Below are positions 1 to 9,079 of a stretch of DNA of 40,606 nt, in pieces. Source of the stretch: Pedosphaera sp. (GTDB lineage: Bacteria > Verrucomicrobiota > Verrucomicrobiia > Limisphaerales > SIBE01). The notes below the pieces were generated by a model. That model searched no databases. It worked only from the letters and a program-made list of their open reading frames with translations, and was not told where the DNA came from. The stretch is from NCBI GenBank assembly GCA_009695265.1, contig SIBE01000006.1, forward strand, positions 1 through 40,606. The letters are read 5' to 3'. Both the position numbers and the translations under genes were made by a program. Each line of letters starts with the position of its first letter. Positions within the stretch are counted from its first letter, which is position 1.

Positions 1-315
1 AACCTACGTCCTATCTCAAACCCCTCTTTCGTCCGAAATCAGAAATCCGAATAACTCGCCAGCGTGGCGAAACCTAGCGGCGTTTAACGCAGAGCAAGCT
101 CGTTACGATAACGCAATGTCTGATTTGAATGCGTATCGACGGCCTCTTGAAGACGCAATGGCCCGAGATCGCTTTAAACCCCCTACGCACCATCCTGCCC
201 GTCGCCTCGTCGAATTCGTCAGAATCAGGCCAGACAAAATCCCGGAATGGAAAAACCGTTCTGGCGACTGACTGTCGGCAAAGCTTGGCAATACGCCTCA
301 CGGACGGTCCGAAAA

Positions 316-339
316 GTAAGAGGTAAATTTACCTCTTAC
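316..339. repeat. Perfect 24-bp palindrome GTAAGAGGTAAATTTACCTCTTAC
   Basis: 12-bp arms, no spacer, read directly from sequence. Confidence 0.9.
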
Positions 340-391
340 CCCTCATGTCACTCAGTCGGAAGCCGCCTTTCATTGGACTTTTCGACCACGC

Positions 392-409
392 CGTTGCCAA
401 TTGGCAACG
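392..409. repeat. Perfect 18-bp palindrome CGTTGCCAATTGGCAACG
   Basis: 9-bp arms, no spacer. Confidence 0.9.
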
Positions 410-530
410 CTTGCTCACCTTCGCACGGAACGGCCCCTCCACGCTACGCAAGCACACCGAGCGCGGCGTCGATAGCCTGAAACGGCCTGGGGCAGAATGG
501 GCGGTTGCGTGAGTTTTGGAGCCTCAAAAG

Positions 531-561
531 CGGTTGCCATCGGTTGCCATAATTTGCCACA
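531..561 (+). repeat. Tandem 10-bp direct repeat CGGTTGCCAT x2 plus degenerate third TTTGCCAC copy
   Basis: cggttgccat cggttgccat aatttgccaca. Confidence 0.85.
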
Positions 562-656
562 TTCGGAACGATTGGCCAGCATTGCCGACAATTGAGGATT
601 GAGTGGTGTAGGTGAAGAAAACCCTTTGTTTATTGGGCTTTTGTGGGGTTTTAAGG

Positions 657-731
657 TGGTGGGTCGGGTGGGGTTCGAACCCACGACCAACGGCTTAAAA
701 GGCCGCTGCTCTACCACTGAGCTACCAACCC
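657..731 (-). tRNA. tRNA-Lys (anticodon TTT), CCA encoded
   Basis: Minus strand reads GGGTTGG TA GCTC AGTGGTA GAGC A GCGGC CTTTTAA GCCGT TGGTC GTGGG TTCGAAC CCCAC CCGACCC A CCA: full cloverleaf, anticodon loop CTTTTAA. Confidence 0.95.
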
Positions 732-1061
732 ATCATGTTTAACTGAGACGACTTATGTGGCCAACATTCCTCGGCCGGATTACCCCTGGCGCCCAGGACT
801 TCAGACATCATTCCCGACCACGATAAACGAGCGCAATCGGTTCATCGACAACCGGGCTTCCCCATAGTTGGCAAAAACCTAGGGCGACTCGAATCATCGG
901 CCGGTTACTATGCCGCGCTCAACTGCGGGGGCAAGCAATTTCGTCGCTCGCCTAAGACCACCACTTGGGCAGGCGTTGCCCCGGATTTTATTTGCTGTTT
1001 CTCCGAACTCAAATTAGTTTTGCGCCTCATTTATTGAAGCAACAGTACTTCTGAACGATTT

Positions 1062-3194
1062 ATGGCTAAACCACCTCTTTCCACAAACGAGCTTACTGAG
1101 ATCATCGTAGGTATTCATCGGCTAGCACGAAACCTCTGGTGGACGTGGAATCAGGAGGCTCAGGAGATTTTTCACGAACTCTCACCTCGGTGTTGGCAAA
1201 ACCTTTACCACAGTGCTGTGGCGGTGTTGCGTGAGGTGTCCGATTACGAATTGCGAGTGCGTTTGCAGGATCACGACTTCGCTGAACGGGTTCGAGAGGT
1301 CCTAAAAGCATTCGATGCTTATTTGAATGACCGAAACACCTGGGGACGCCAAAACGCGCAGGTGTTGCAAAAAAGCCCGGTCGCCTATTTTAGCGCGGAG
1401 TTTGGTTTCCACGAAACCCTGCCTATCGCGGCGGGCGGGTTGGGCATCCTGGCTGGAGACCATGCGAAATCCGCGAGTGACTTGGATCTTGGCTTTGTCG
1501 GGATCAGCCTATTTTACCGGGAAGGTTATTTTCAACAAACGATCAACCCGGACAACTGGCAAACTGAGCTTTACACGCTGCTTAATCCACGCAATTTGCC
1601 GATCGAACCTGTCTTGGATGCGAAAGGTGAGCCTTTGGTCTGCGTGGTCGAGGTCGCGATGTCTCAGGTCTATTTTCAAGCATGGCGAGTGAACGTGGGA
1701 CGTTGTCCTGTTTATCTCCTGGATAGCAATCGTCCCGAGAATGAGCAACGGTATCGAGATTTGACCCTGCGGGTTTACGGCGGTGACAGCACCACCCGGA
1801 TCATGCAGGAAATCTTGTTGGGCGTCGGAGGGGTCAGATTGCTGCGCGAGCTCGGTGTTCAGCCTTCGGTCTTTCATATGAACGAAGGGCACGCCGCATT
1901 TCTCACCTTGGAATTGATTCGCGAAAAGCTCGCCTCGGGGAAATCTTTTGCGGAGGCCTCGGCCAGCACCCGAGCGGAATGCATCTTTACAACGCATACG
2001 CCCGTCGAAGCTGGGCACGACCGGTTTAGTAGCGATTTGGTGAGCTACGCGCTCATTAAGATGCAAGGGCTCCTCAAGCTGACGCTGCCGGAACTGATGG
2101 CATTGGGCCAAGTCGAGGTGGGCAGCGAAACGGAGCCTCTCTGCATGACGGTTCTGGCGTTGAAACTTTCGCGGGCCGCCAACGGCGTGAGCGAGTTGCA
2201 TGGGCAGGTGAGCCGGTCTATGTGGCAGCCTTTGTTCCCCGGGAAATCGGTTGACCAAGTTCCAATCGGGCACATCACCAACGGAATTCATCTGTTGGGT
2301 TGGATGAAAGGCCCGGTTCGCCGCCACTGGAAACGGCGACTCGGACCGGATTGGGAGAACGACGTGAACTCACATGAGTTTTGGGCGCGAATGGCGGATC
2401 CGGAGTTTATTTCCGACGAAGAAATTTGGGCACTGCGTTTCAGGCTGCGGAGAGAGTTGATAGAGTTTAGCCGTCGGCGTCTCCTGTTGCAAGGCCAGCG
2501 CCTGACACAGGGCGACTTTATCGCTTTCGATCAGTTGTTGAATCCCGATGCCCTCACGATTGGCTTTGCTCGACGCTTTGCTACCTACAAGCGCGCTCCT
2601 CTCATCTTTCAGCAATTCGAAAATATCGCTAAGCTCGTCGCTGATCGGCAACGTCCGGTCCAGTTTGTTTACGCGGGCAAGGCCCATCCACGCGATGACG
2701 AAGGTAAGCGCTTTATTCAGCACATCATTCATCTCAGTAAACATACGGAGCTGAAGGGCTACCTGGTGTTCATCGACAACTATGATGTGCATGTCGCCCG
2801 GCAAATGGTTTCGGGCTGCGATGTTTGGCTTAACAACCCGCGCCGTCCCTTGGAAGCATCCGGCACGAGTGGGCAGAAAACTGGTTGTCACGGCTGTTTG
2901 AACCTGAGCATTCTCGACGGATGGTGGCGCGAAGGTTACGACGGCACCAATGGCTTTGCGATTGGAGCCGATTCTCATCCCGATTCGGTGGAGGAACAGG
3001 ATCGGCTAGATAGTGAGGACCTTTATCGAGTTCTCACGGAGGAAGTAATTCCATGCTTCTACGCTCGTGATGCGCAGGGAATCCCTCGCCGTTGGATTGC
3101 CAAAATCCGCAGAGCCATGATCACGCTGGTTCCTCAATACAACACCTGGCGCATGGTGCAAGAGTACACTCAAAAATATTATTTAACCCGGTAG
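1062..3194 (+). CDS. glgP: Alpha-glucan / glycogen phosphorylase (GT35, DUF3417 N-terminus type)
   Basis: N-terminal LARNLWWTWNQEAQEIF, AEFGFHETLPIAAGGLGILAGDH, NPRRPLEASGTSGQK..LNLSILDGWW. Confidence 0.93.
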   Translation: MAKPPLSTNELTEIIVGIHRLARNLWWTWNQEAQEIFHELSPRCWQNLYHSAVAVLREVSDYELRVRLQDHDFAERVREVLKAFDAYLNDRNTWGRQNAQVLQKSPVAYFSAEFGFHETLPIAAGGLGILAGDHAKSASDLDLGFVGISLFYREGYFQQTINPDNWQTELYTLLNPRNLPIEPVLDAKGEPLVCVVEVAMSQVYFQAWRVNVGRCPVYLLDSNRPENEQRYRDLTLRVYGGDSTTRIMQEILLGVGGVRLLRELGVQPSVFHMNEGHAAFLTLELIREKLASGKSFAEASASTRAECIFTTHTPVEAGHDRFSSDLVSYALIKMQGLLKLTLPELMALGQVEVGSETEPLCMTVLALKLSRAANGVSELHGQVSRSMWQPLFPGKSVDQVPIGHITNGIHLLGWMKGPVRRHWKRRLGPDWENDVNSHEFWARMADPEFISDEEIWALRFRLRRELIEFSRRRLLLQGQRLTQGDFIAFDQLLNPDALTIGFARRFATYKRAPLIFQQFENIAKLVADRQRPVQFVYAGKAHPRDDEGKRFIQHIIHLSKHTELKGYLVFIDNYDVHVARQMVSGCDVWLNNPRRPLEASGTSGQKTGCHGCLNLSILDGWWREGYDGTNGFAIGADSHPDSVEEQDRLDSEDLYRVLTEEVIPCFYARDAQGIPRRWIAKIRRAMITLVPQYNTWRMVQEYTQKYYLTR

Positions 3195-3231
3195 TTCTCA
3201 CACTCCATTCGCTTCCATTCAAAACACCGCG

Positions 3232-3265
3232 CGGCCGTCCCGCATCACTGGGACGGCCGTATTGT
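3232..3265 (+). terminator. Candidate hairpin terminator after glgP
   Basis: CGGCCGTCCC-gcatcact-GGGACGGCCG perfect 10-bp stem, followed by a weak T-rich run (tattgtt). Confidence 0.55.
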
Positions 3266-3315
3266 TCAACAGAATAGAGGGCAAAGCTGGATAGTTATTC
3301 TAAGCACGGTAGGGT

Positions 3316-4476
3316 ATGTCAGTGAGCAGCGATATTAAATCTCAGACGTTTGAAGAGTTGCTGTCCCAGTTTCAAGCCTGGGACCAACCCGCTTATCGGG
3401 CCTCTCAGTTGTTGGAATGGCTCTATGTCCACCGCGTTGCTAGTTGGGATGCGATGAGCAATCTTCCCAAGGCATTAAGGGATCGACTTCGGCACCATTA
3501 TTCTCACAACGTTTTGGAGTTAGTCCGCAAACAGGGATCTCGCGACACGACGCAAAAATTTCTCTGGAAGCTGAGTGACCAGTCGTTGATCGAAAGCGTC
3601 TTGATACCAGCCAGCCCGGCTTTATACGGTGAACCAAGCGATCGCCACACTCTTTGTGTTTCCACGCAAGTGGGGTGTGCTTATGGTTGTAAATTTTGCG
3701 CGAGCGGACTGGACGGTTGGAAGCGCAACCTTGGCGTGGAGGAAATCGTCGAGCAAGTAATGGCGGTCGAACGCTGGGATGCCACGGAAGATCCGACGAG
3801 GCAAAATCCCCAGCCAAAATCCGAAACGATTTTTCCTGACGCCGATTCCAACTCTCCGCACGCAACTCTTCCACGCTTAATAAACAACCTTGTCATCATG
3901 GGAATGGGTGAGCCTCTCGCTAATTACGATAATTTGATGAGGGCCTTGGAGATTCTGAACGCGCCCTGGGGTGGGGGCATTGGAGCGCGTAAAATGACGA
4001 TCTCGACGAGCGGGTTGGCTCCTCAAATTCGCAAGCTCGCGGATGAGCCGCTTCAGTTCCGGCTCGCGATCTCTCTGCATGGCGCAACCGACGAGGTGCG
4101 GAGCAGAATCATGCCGGTCAACCGGAAGTACCCGCTTCATGAACTGACGTCCGCTTGTGAGTTCTACCAGATCAAAAAAGGACGAATGATAACGCTGGAA
4201 TACATTTTGATCGCCGGCGTGAACGACAGTTTAGATCAAGTGAAGCCGCTAGCGGAATTGGCTCACCGATTAAACGCAAAGGTGAATTTGATTCCGTACA
4301 ACAACGTTGATGGGCTTGATTGGGAACGCCCGAGCGAAGATGTTCAGGAGCGATTTGCTGCCGCCCTGGTGAATTCGAAAGTGACGGCCACTTTAAGGCG
4401 AGAGAAAGGCCATGACATAGACGCCGCGTGTGGGCAGCTCCGCTTGAAAACAGAAAAGGAACGGAGGCAAGAGTAG
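3316..4476 (+). CDS. rlmN: 23S rRNA (adenine(2503)-C2)-methyltransferase, radical SAM
   Basis: CAYGCKFC cluster, MGMGEPLANYDNL, LAISLHGATDEVRSRIMPVNRKYPL, C-terminal GHDIDAACGQL. Confidence 0.95.
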   Translation: MSVSSDIKSQTFEELLSQFQAWDQPAYRASQLLEWLYVHRVASWDAMSNLPKALRDRLRHHYSHNVLELVRKQGSRDTTQKFLWKLSDQSLIESVLIPASPALYGEPSDRHTLCVSTQVGCAYGCKFCASGLDGWKRNLGVEEIVEQVMAVERWDATEDPTRQNPQPKSETIFPDADSNSPHATLPRLINNLVIMGMGEPLANYDNLMRALEILNAPWGGGIGARKMTISTSGLAPQIRKLADEPLQFRLAISLHGATDEVRSRIMPVNRKYPLHELTSACEFYQIKKGRMITLEYILIAGVNDSLDQVKPLAELAHRLNAKVNLIPYNNVDGLDWERPSEDVQERFAAALVNSKVTATLRREKGHDIDAACGQLRLKTEKERRQE

Positions 4477-4545
4477 CTTTTTTCTCGGAAAGAAAGGGAG
4501 TCGCCGATTAAATGAATTCTCATCTGCGCTCGTATGGAGCGCCGC

Positions 4546-4577
4546 TTTAGCCGGTCGCCACGTGAAAACCGGCTAAA
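4546..4577. repeat. REP-like imperfect-context palindrome (TTTAGCCGGT...ACCGGCTAAA)
   Basis: Perfect 10-bp arms with 12-nt loop in intergenic DNA. Confidence 0.6.
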
Positions 4578-4608
4578 TACCTGCCATAACGAGAATTGAT
4601 GCTGACTG

Positions 4609-4771
4609 CCCAAATCAGCGCGTAAGAATCACGCAGGCTGCTGAACACACGTTGATCATTGATACCTCAAATCTCATGCCAGTCTACAACATGTATGACA
4701 CGAGAAATCGCTGATCGCCGCCTTTACGCGTGGAATTTGCCACGCACAAAAATATTACGCGCTGATTTGGG
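4609..4771. mobile_element. 163-bp MITE-like non-autonomous element
   Basis: CCCAAATCAGCGCGTAA (4609-4625) and TTACGCGCTGATTTGGG (4755-4771) are perfect 17-bp inverted repeats. They are flanked by direct repeat TGACTG (4603-4608 / 4772-4777), which could be read as 8-bp TGACTGCC. No ORF inside. Confidence 0.7.
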
Positions 4772-4958
4772 TGACTGCCTTCGCGCTTGACAAGAACTTA
4801 ATTTCTCCAAGAATGCGGCACGTTTGATACGAAATCGTGCTCGGCATCTTCGCTTGAGTCCTCCGAAGCCGCGTTATCAAGTTGCCCAGACAGCCGAGAA
4901 GCCAGTCGATGCCGAACATTCGACTGGACCAATGTAGTCTCGAGAGAACGAATCAGCT

Positions 4959-5918
4959 ATGACGGATACAGCCTCAGAGTCCCCAGAAAAAATCTCTACA
5001 CAGGAGGGTTACGGGAAGATATGCGGGACGTTTATTTCAACCTGCGATAAATTTTTAGGAAGGCTTCAGACGTCCATTGAAGCTCTGGGCCCGGCCGGCT
5101 CGCCACCCTCTTTAACCGACGAGTTTCTAACACAGTTTTTGGTTGAATCCGATAGTTTTTCAAGCGCCTGTTGTCGAGAGTTAGCCACAATGATTCGCGC
5201 TTCCTCTACTCAACCAGAGGTTAGGGACACCTCAGAACCTGTTTTAGCCAAGCTGATCAGGAATCGATGTTTTGATCGAATTGATAGCGTGCTGCTTAAC
5301 TATCTCAATCTCCTCGAGCGGTTGAATATCAACCTCAGCCCAGTTCGTCCTCGGCTTGGAGACTCGAAGATACGCGATATTCTGTCGCTCCCAGCTTCTG
5401 GCAGCCAGCCTTCATCTGGAGGAGCCGGAGAGAAGCTTGCAGTAGGTGCAAAAGGCAAGTCGGCTGCGATCCTCAAGGTTTTGGAATATCTCGAAGAACT
5501 GGACAAACTTCCGCATGACCTTCTTGATTACGGGGCTCTGAAGCTTTTTCCAGCAGAGGCAGATTTCCGTTTGGAGAGCGAGTTTGTGCTCAAAGCGCAA
5601 GACGGCATTCAAGTCACTTACCAAGGAGTGCTGTCGGCCTTGGATCGTTTTGAAGAAGTGAAAAGAAAGCGCTGGGAGGATCAGAGAACTGCAGAGACAG
5701 CGAACGTCAAGGAAGCAGCCATGAATTCCCTGCTCAATACCAACGCCACGAAGACCGGCTATGGCTCTTTGGTGGTCGGCGGCGTTTGCGCAGTGCTTGT
5801 TTGGGTGGCATTCTCCAGCGGGATAGTGCATAAGTACGTAATGATCGGAGAGGGTGTGGTGGCGCTGACTGGAGTTATCTTCTTCTTCCGAGGTATAGCC
5901 AGCCTCACCAAAAGCTAA
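4959..5918 (+). CDS. Hypothetical protein with C-terminal two-helix membrane hairpin
   Basis: Long ORF; C-terminus GSLVVGGVCAVLVWVAFSSGIV / YVMIGEGVVALTGVIFFFRGIA hydrophobic; no recognised family. Confidence 0.75.
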   Translation: MTDTASESPEKISTQEGYGKICGTFISTCDKFLGRLQTSIEALGPAGSPPSLTDEFLTQFLVESDSFSSACCRELATMIRASSTQPEVRDTSEPVLAKLIRNRCFDRIDSVLLNYLNLLERLNINLSPVRPRLGDSKIRDILSLPASGSQPSSGGAGEKLAVGAKGKSAAILKVLEYLEELDKLPHDLLDYGALKLFPAEADFRLESEFVLKAQDGIQVTYQGVLSALDRFEEVKRKRWEDQRTAETANVKEAAMNSLLNTNATKTGYGSLVVGGVCAVLVWVAFSSGIVHKYVMIGEGVVALTGVIFFFRGIASLTKS

Positions 5919-5973
5919 GATCTGGGAGCCACTTCGCGATGGAATTTGAGCTGGCTTCGGCTATTCTCTCTCA

Positions 5974-6594
5974 GTGATTGCATTGATCGATTACGGTGGG
6001 GGCAACTTGCACAGCGTGGAGAAAGCTTTGCGTTTCCTGGGAGCGAATGTCCGCCGCGTCACTCGTCCCAGCGAGTTGAAGGACGCTCGTGCCGCACTGT
6101 TGCCGGGCGTGGGCGCCTTCGATGATTGTATCAGTGCTTTGGGAACTCAGAGCCTCCTGGAAGCGACCCGTGAATTTATTTCTTCAGGACGTCCTTTTTT
6201 AGGGATATGCGTGGGCTATCAAGCCCTTTTTGAGAAGAGTGACGAATTCAACAGTTGCGCTGCTGGCTTGGGTCTCTTCAAAGGCAAAGTGGTCCGCTTC
6301 TCAGGCAAGAACAGATTGAAAGTGCCCCAAATTGGCTGGAACCAAGTCGAACTCACTCAGAAAGATTGTCCCTTGTTTCAAAACATTCCGGATGGGAGTT
6401 ACTTTTATTTCGTTCATAGCTTTTATCCACAGCCTATAGACCAGTCCGTCGTCGCCTGCGAGACTTGCTATGGCGAAAAGTTTGCCTCTGCGATTTGGCG
6501 CGACAACGTTTTTGCGACACAATTTCATCCTGAAAAAAGCCAGAAGCTAGGGCTGCAGTTGCTGAAGAATTTCGTTGAGCTTTCCGCGAAATAG
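5974..6594 (+). CDS. hisH: Imidazole glycerol phosphate synthase subunit HisH (GTG start)
   Basis: IDYGGGNLHSVEKAL, PGVGAFDDCISAL, GICVGYQALFE, VHSFYPQP, TQFHPEKSQ. Confidence 0.95.
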   Translation: MIALIDYGGGNLHSVEKALRFLGANVRRVTRPSELKDARAALLPGVGAFDDCISALGTQSLLEATREFISSGRPFLGICVGYQALFEKSDEFNSCAAGLGLFKGKVVRFSGKNRLKVPQIGWNQVELTQKDCPLFQNIPDGSYFYFVHSFYPQPIDQSVVACETCYGEKFASAIWRDNVFATQFHPEKSQKLGLQLLKNFVELSAK

Positions 6595-6783
6595 CGATGG
6601 CAAAGAATGGAGCGTTTTTCCAGAACCGCATCGCCCCGGATATGAACGCGGGGACTTGTTTTGGGTGTGATACACTTTACCCGAGTCTTGTGCATCCGAA
6701 GTCTCTTTGCTACTTTGATGAGGTTGGAGCAATAAGGGTTGCTGCTAGGGTAATTATCGAACAACAACATTAACTGAAATATT

Positions 6784-7398
6784 ATGGCTTACGAACTCCC
6801 CCCGTTACCGTATCCAAAGGATGCGCTTGAACCTTCTATCGATGCTCAGACCATGGAAATCCATCACGGAAAGCATCACAACGCCTACGTGACGAATGTC
6901 AACAAGGCGATCGCCGGAGCACCTGATCTCGAAAAGAAATCCGTCGAGGAATTGATCGGCAATCTGGACGCAGTTCCCGCTGACATTCGTAACGTCGTTC
7001 GAAACAATGGTGGTGGGCACGCGAATCACTCCATGTTCTGGAAGACTCTGGGTCCGAAAGCGGGCGGGGCTCCCTCGGGCAGTCTGGCGGATGATATCAA
7101 CGCGACGTTTGGGAGTTTTGACGCTTTCAAAGAGAAGTTCGAGGCGGCGGGTGTCGGGCGTTTTGGCAGCGGTTGGGCCTGGCTAATCGTCAATAAGACC
7201 GGCAAGTTGGAAATCGTTTCGACCGCAAATCAGGACAATCCAATCATGGAAGGAAACAAGCCTGTCTTGGGTTGTGACGTCTGGGAGCATGCCTATTATC
7301 TGAAATATCAGAATCGCCGAGTCGATTACCTGAAAGCTTTTTGGAATGTTGTGAGTTGGGGGGAAGTGGCTAAGTATTACGAGGCTGCCAAGAAGTAG
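6784..7398 (+). CDS. Superoxide dismutase, Fe/Mn family
   Basis: [60 protein letters not shown]. Confidence 0.96.
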   Translation: MAYELPPLPYPKDALEPSIDAQTMEIHHGKHHNAYVTNVNKAIAGAPDLEKKSVEELIGNLDAVPADIRNVVRNNGGGHANHSMFWKTLGPKAGGAPSGSLADDINATFGSFDAFKEKFEAAGVGRFGSGWAWLIVNKTGKLEIVSTANQDNPIMEGNKPVLGCDVWEHAYYLKYQNRRVDYLKAFWNVVSWGEVAKYYEAAKK

Positions 7399-7417
7399 TT
7401 TTAAGTTTGGAGATTTC

Positions 7418-7455
7418 AAAAGGCACGGCGAGCCTCGTTCGTCGTGCCTTTGTTC
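7418..7455. terminator. Bidirectional hairpin terminator between convergent SOD and lysS
   Basis: AAAGGCACG (7419-7427) pairs with CGTGCCTTT (7443-7451), then TTTGTT. Confidence 0.7.
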
Positions 7456-7512
7456 TCTCGGGGGGGGGCTTTGGTCTCAACCGCCTGGGTGAAGCATCTC
7501 TTTCCAGAAGCT

Positions 7513-8964
7513 CTATCCTTTGGGCTTCAACTGAGGAAAGAGAATTACGTCTCGAATGCTCTCTTGACCGAGCAACATCATGCAGAGCCGGTCAATGCCC
7601 AACCCCATTCCACCGGCCGGCGGCATGCCATGTTCGAGTGAGACGATAAAGTCTTCATCCAGCTTCTGCTGTTCGCCGCCCGCTTGGTGTTCGAGGCGTT
7701 CGCGCTGTTCGATCGGGTCGTTCTGCTCGGAGTAGGCCGGTGCAATCTCTTGCCCGTTAATACAACATTCAAAAACTTCCACTGTGTCACGGTCTTCCAC
7801 CGATAGTTTCGCCAGCGGGACGAGTTGTTTCGGGAGATGCGTCACAAACGTTGGCTGAATCAGCGTCGGCTCGATTAACTTTTCGAAGACAGCGCCGGTT
7901 ACTTCGAAATCCTCGTATTCTTTCCCAATTTCCGCGCCGAGAGTGACGGCTCGTTCTCGTCTTGCTTCCGGGGCAAGTTCAAACCAATCAGTGCCAGCCC
8001 TCTCGCGCACGAGGTCCTTATATCGAACACGCTTCCAGTGGGGCGTCAGATCGATAGTTCTGATTACCTGGCCTTCTCCATCCTTATGCTCAATCACCAA
8101 AGTGCCGAGCACGTTTTGCGCGACTTGGCAGACCAGCGATTGGACCAGCTCCATCATGGTCTCATAATCACCGTACGCTTGATAAGCCTCCAGCATGGTG
8201 AACTCCGGATTATGCTTTCTCGATAGGCCTTCGTTCCGGAAGTTGCGTCCAATTTCGTACACCCGGTCGAGGCCGCCGACGAGCAATCGCTTCAGGTAAA
8301 GCTCCAGGGCGATCCGCAAATAGAAGTTGCAGCCGAGCGCGTTGTGATACGTGACAAAAGGTTGTGCCGCTGCGCCGCCGGGAATGGCTTGCATCATGGG
8401 CGTTTCAACTTCCACAAAGCCGCGGTCATTCAGAAAATTCCGTATCTCCCGGATGATTTGGCTCCGCAGCAAGAAAACTCTCTTAACCTCGTCATTGGCC
8501 ATGAGGTCGAGATAACGCTGCCGGTAACGGATTTCTGTGTCGGCGAGCCCGTGCCATTTTTCCGGTGGCGGTCTCAGGGCTTTGGCGAGGATCACAAACG
8601 AGGAGAGCTTCACAGAAACCTCGCCGGTCCGCGTGGTAAACATGGTGCCGCAAGCTCCGATAAAATCTCCCAGATCCAGATGCTTAAAAATATCGAACTG
8701 CTCGTCGCCCAACGATTGCTTCTGAGCATACACCTGAATGCGGCTTGTTTGGTCCTTGATATCGATAAAATGGCTTTTTCCCATATCGCGGTGGGCGGTG
8801 ATCCGGCCAGCCAAGGCAACTTCGCGGCCTTCAGCGTAATTGGCTCTGGCGCTTGCAGCCGTTTCCGCCGGCGTAAATTTATTGGCAAATGGGTTAATGC
8901 CCTTGGCTCGCAAGGCAGCCAACTTCGCCTTGCGTTGTTCGATCAAGGAATTTGTTTCGTCCAT
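7513..8964 (-). CDS. lysS: Lysyl-tRNA synthetase, class II (probable start MDETNSLIEQ)
   Basis: VYEIGRNFRNEGLSRKHNPEFTMLEAYQAYGDY, PPAGGMGLGIDRLCMMLLGQESIRDVILFP. Confidence 0.96.
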   Translation of the reverse strand: MDETNSLIEQRKAKLAALRAKGINPFANKFTPAETAASARANYAEGREVALAGRITAHRDMGKSHFIDIKDQTSRIQVYAQKQSLGDEQFDIFKHLDLGDFIGACGTMFTTRTGEVSVKLSSFVILAKALRPPPEKWHGLADTEIRYRQRYLDLMANDEVKRVFLLRSQIIREIRNFLNDRGFVEVETPMMQAIPGGAAAQPFVTYHNALGCNFYLRIALELYLKRLLVGGLDRVYEIGRNFRNEGLSRKHNPEFTMLEAYQAYGDYETMMELVQSLVCQVAQNVLGTLVIEHKDGEGQVIRTIDLTPHWKRVRYKDLVRERAGTDWFELAPEARRERAVTLGAEIGKEYEDFEVTGAVFEKLIEPTLIQPTFVTHLPKQLVPLAKLSVEDRDTVEVFECCINGQEIAPAYSEQNDPIEQRERLEHQAGGEQQKLDEDFIVSLEHGMPPAGGMGLGIDRLCMMLLGQESIRDVILFPQLKPKG

Positions 8965-9079
8965 AGACTTTGTGTCGCCGCAAATGAAACACTGAGAAAG
9001 CCCGGATGTCGAAGGTTTTGAGGTGCGTTGCAACGATTCACGTTTTGGCCTAGAACATCTTTGGGTCTAAGACATCCGT

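Noticed and set aside
1509-2327. 272-aa minus-strand ORF (and other long antisense ORFs such as 8344-9021, 25651-26487, 31464-32165, 33825-34484, 34815-35432)
   Set aside because: All lie opposite well-supported CDSs and show no family signature.
7460-7468. Run of nine G
   Set aside because: Falls in the noncoding gap between convergent SOD and lysS; at most a sequencing-quality caution.
657-8964. tRNA-Lys and lysS in the same region as a functional pair
   Set aside because: They are ~7 kb apart with unrelated genes between; coincidence is the default.
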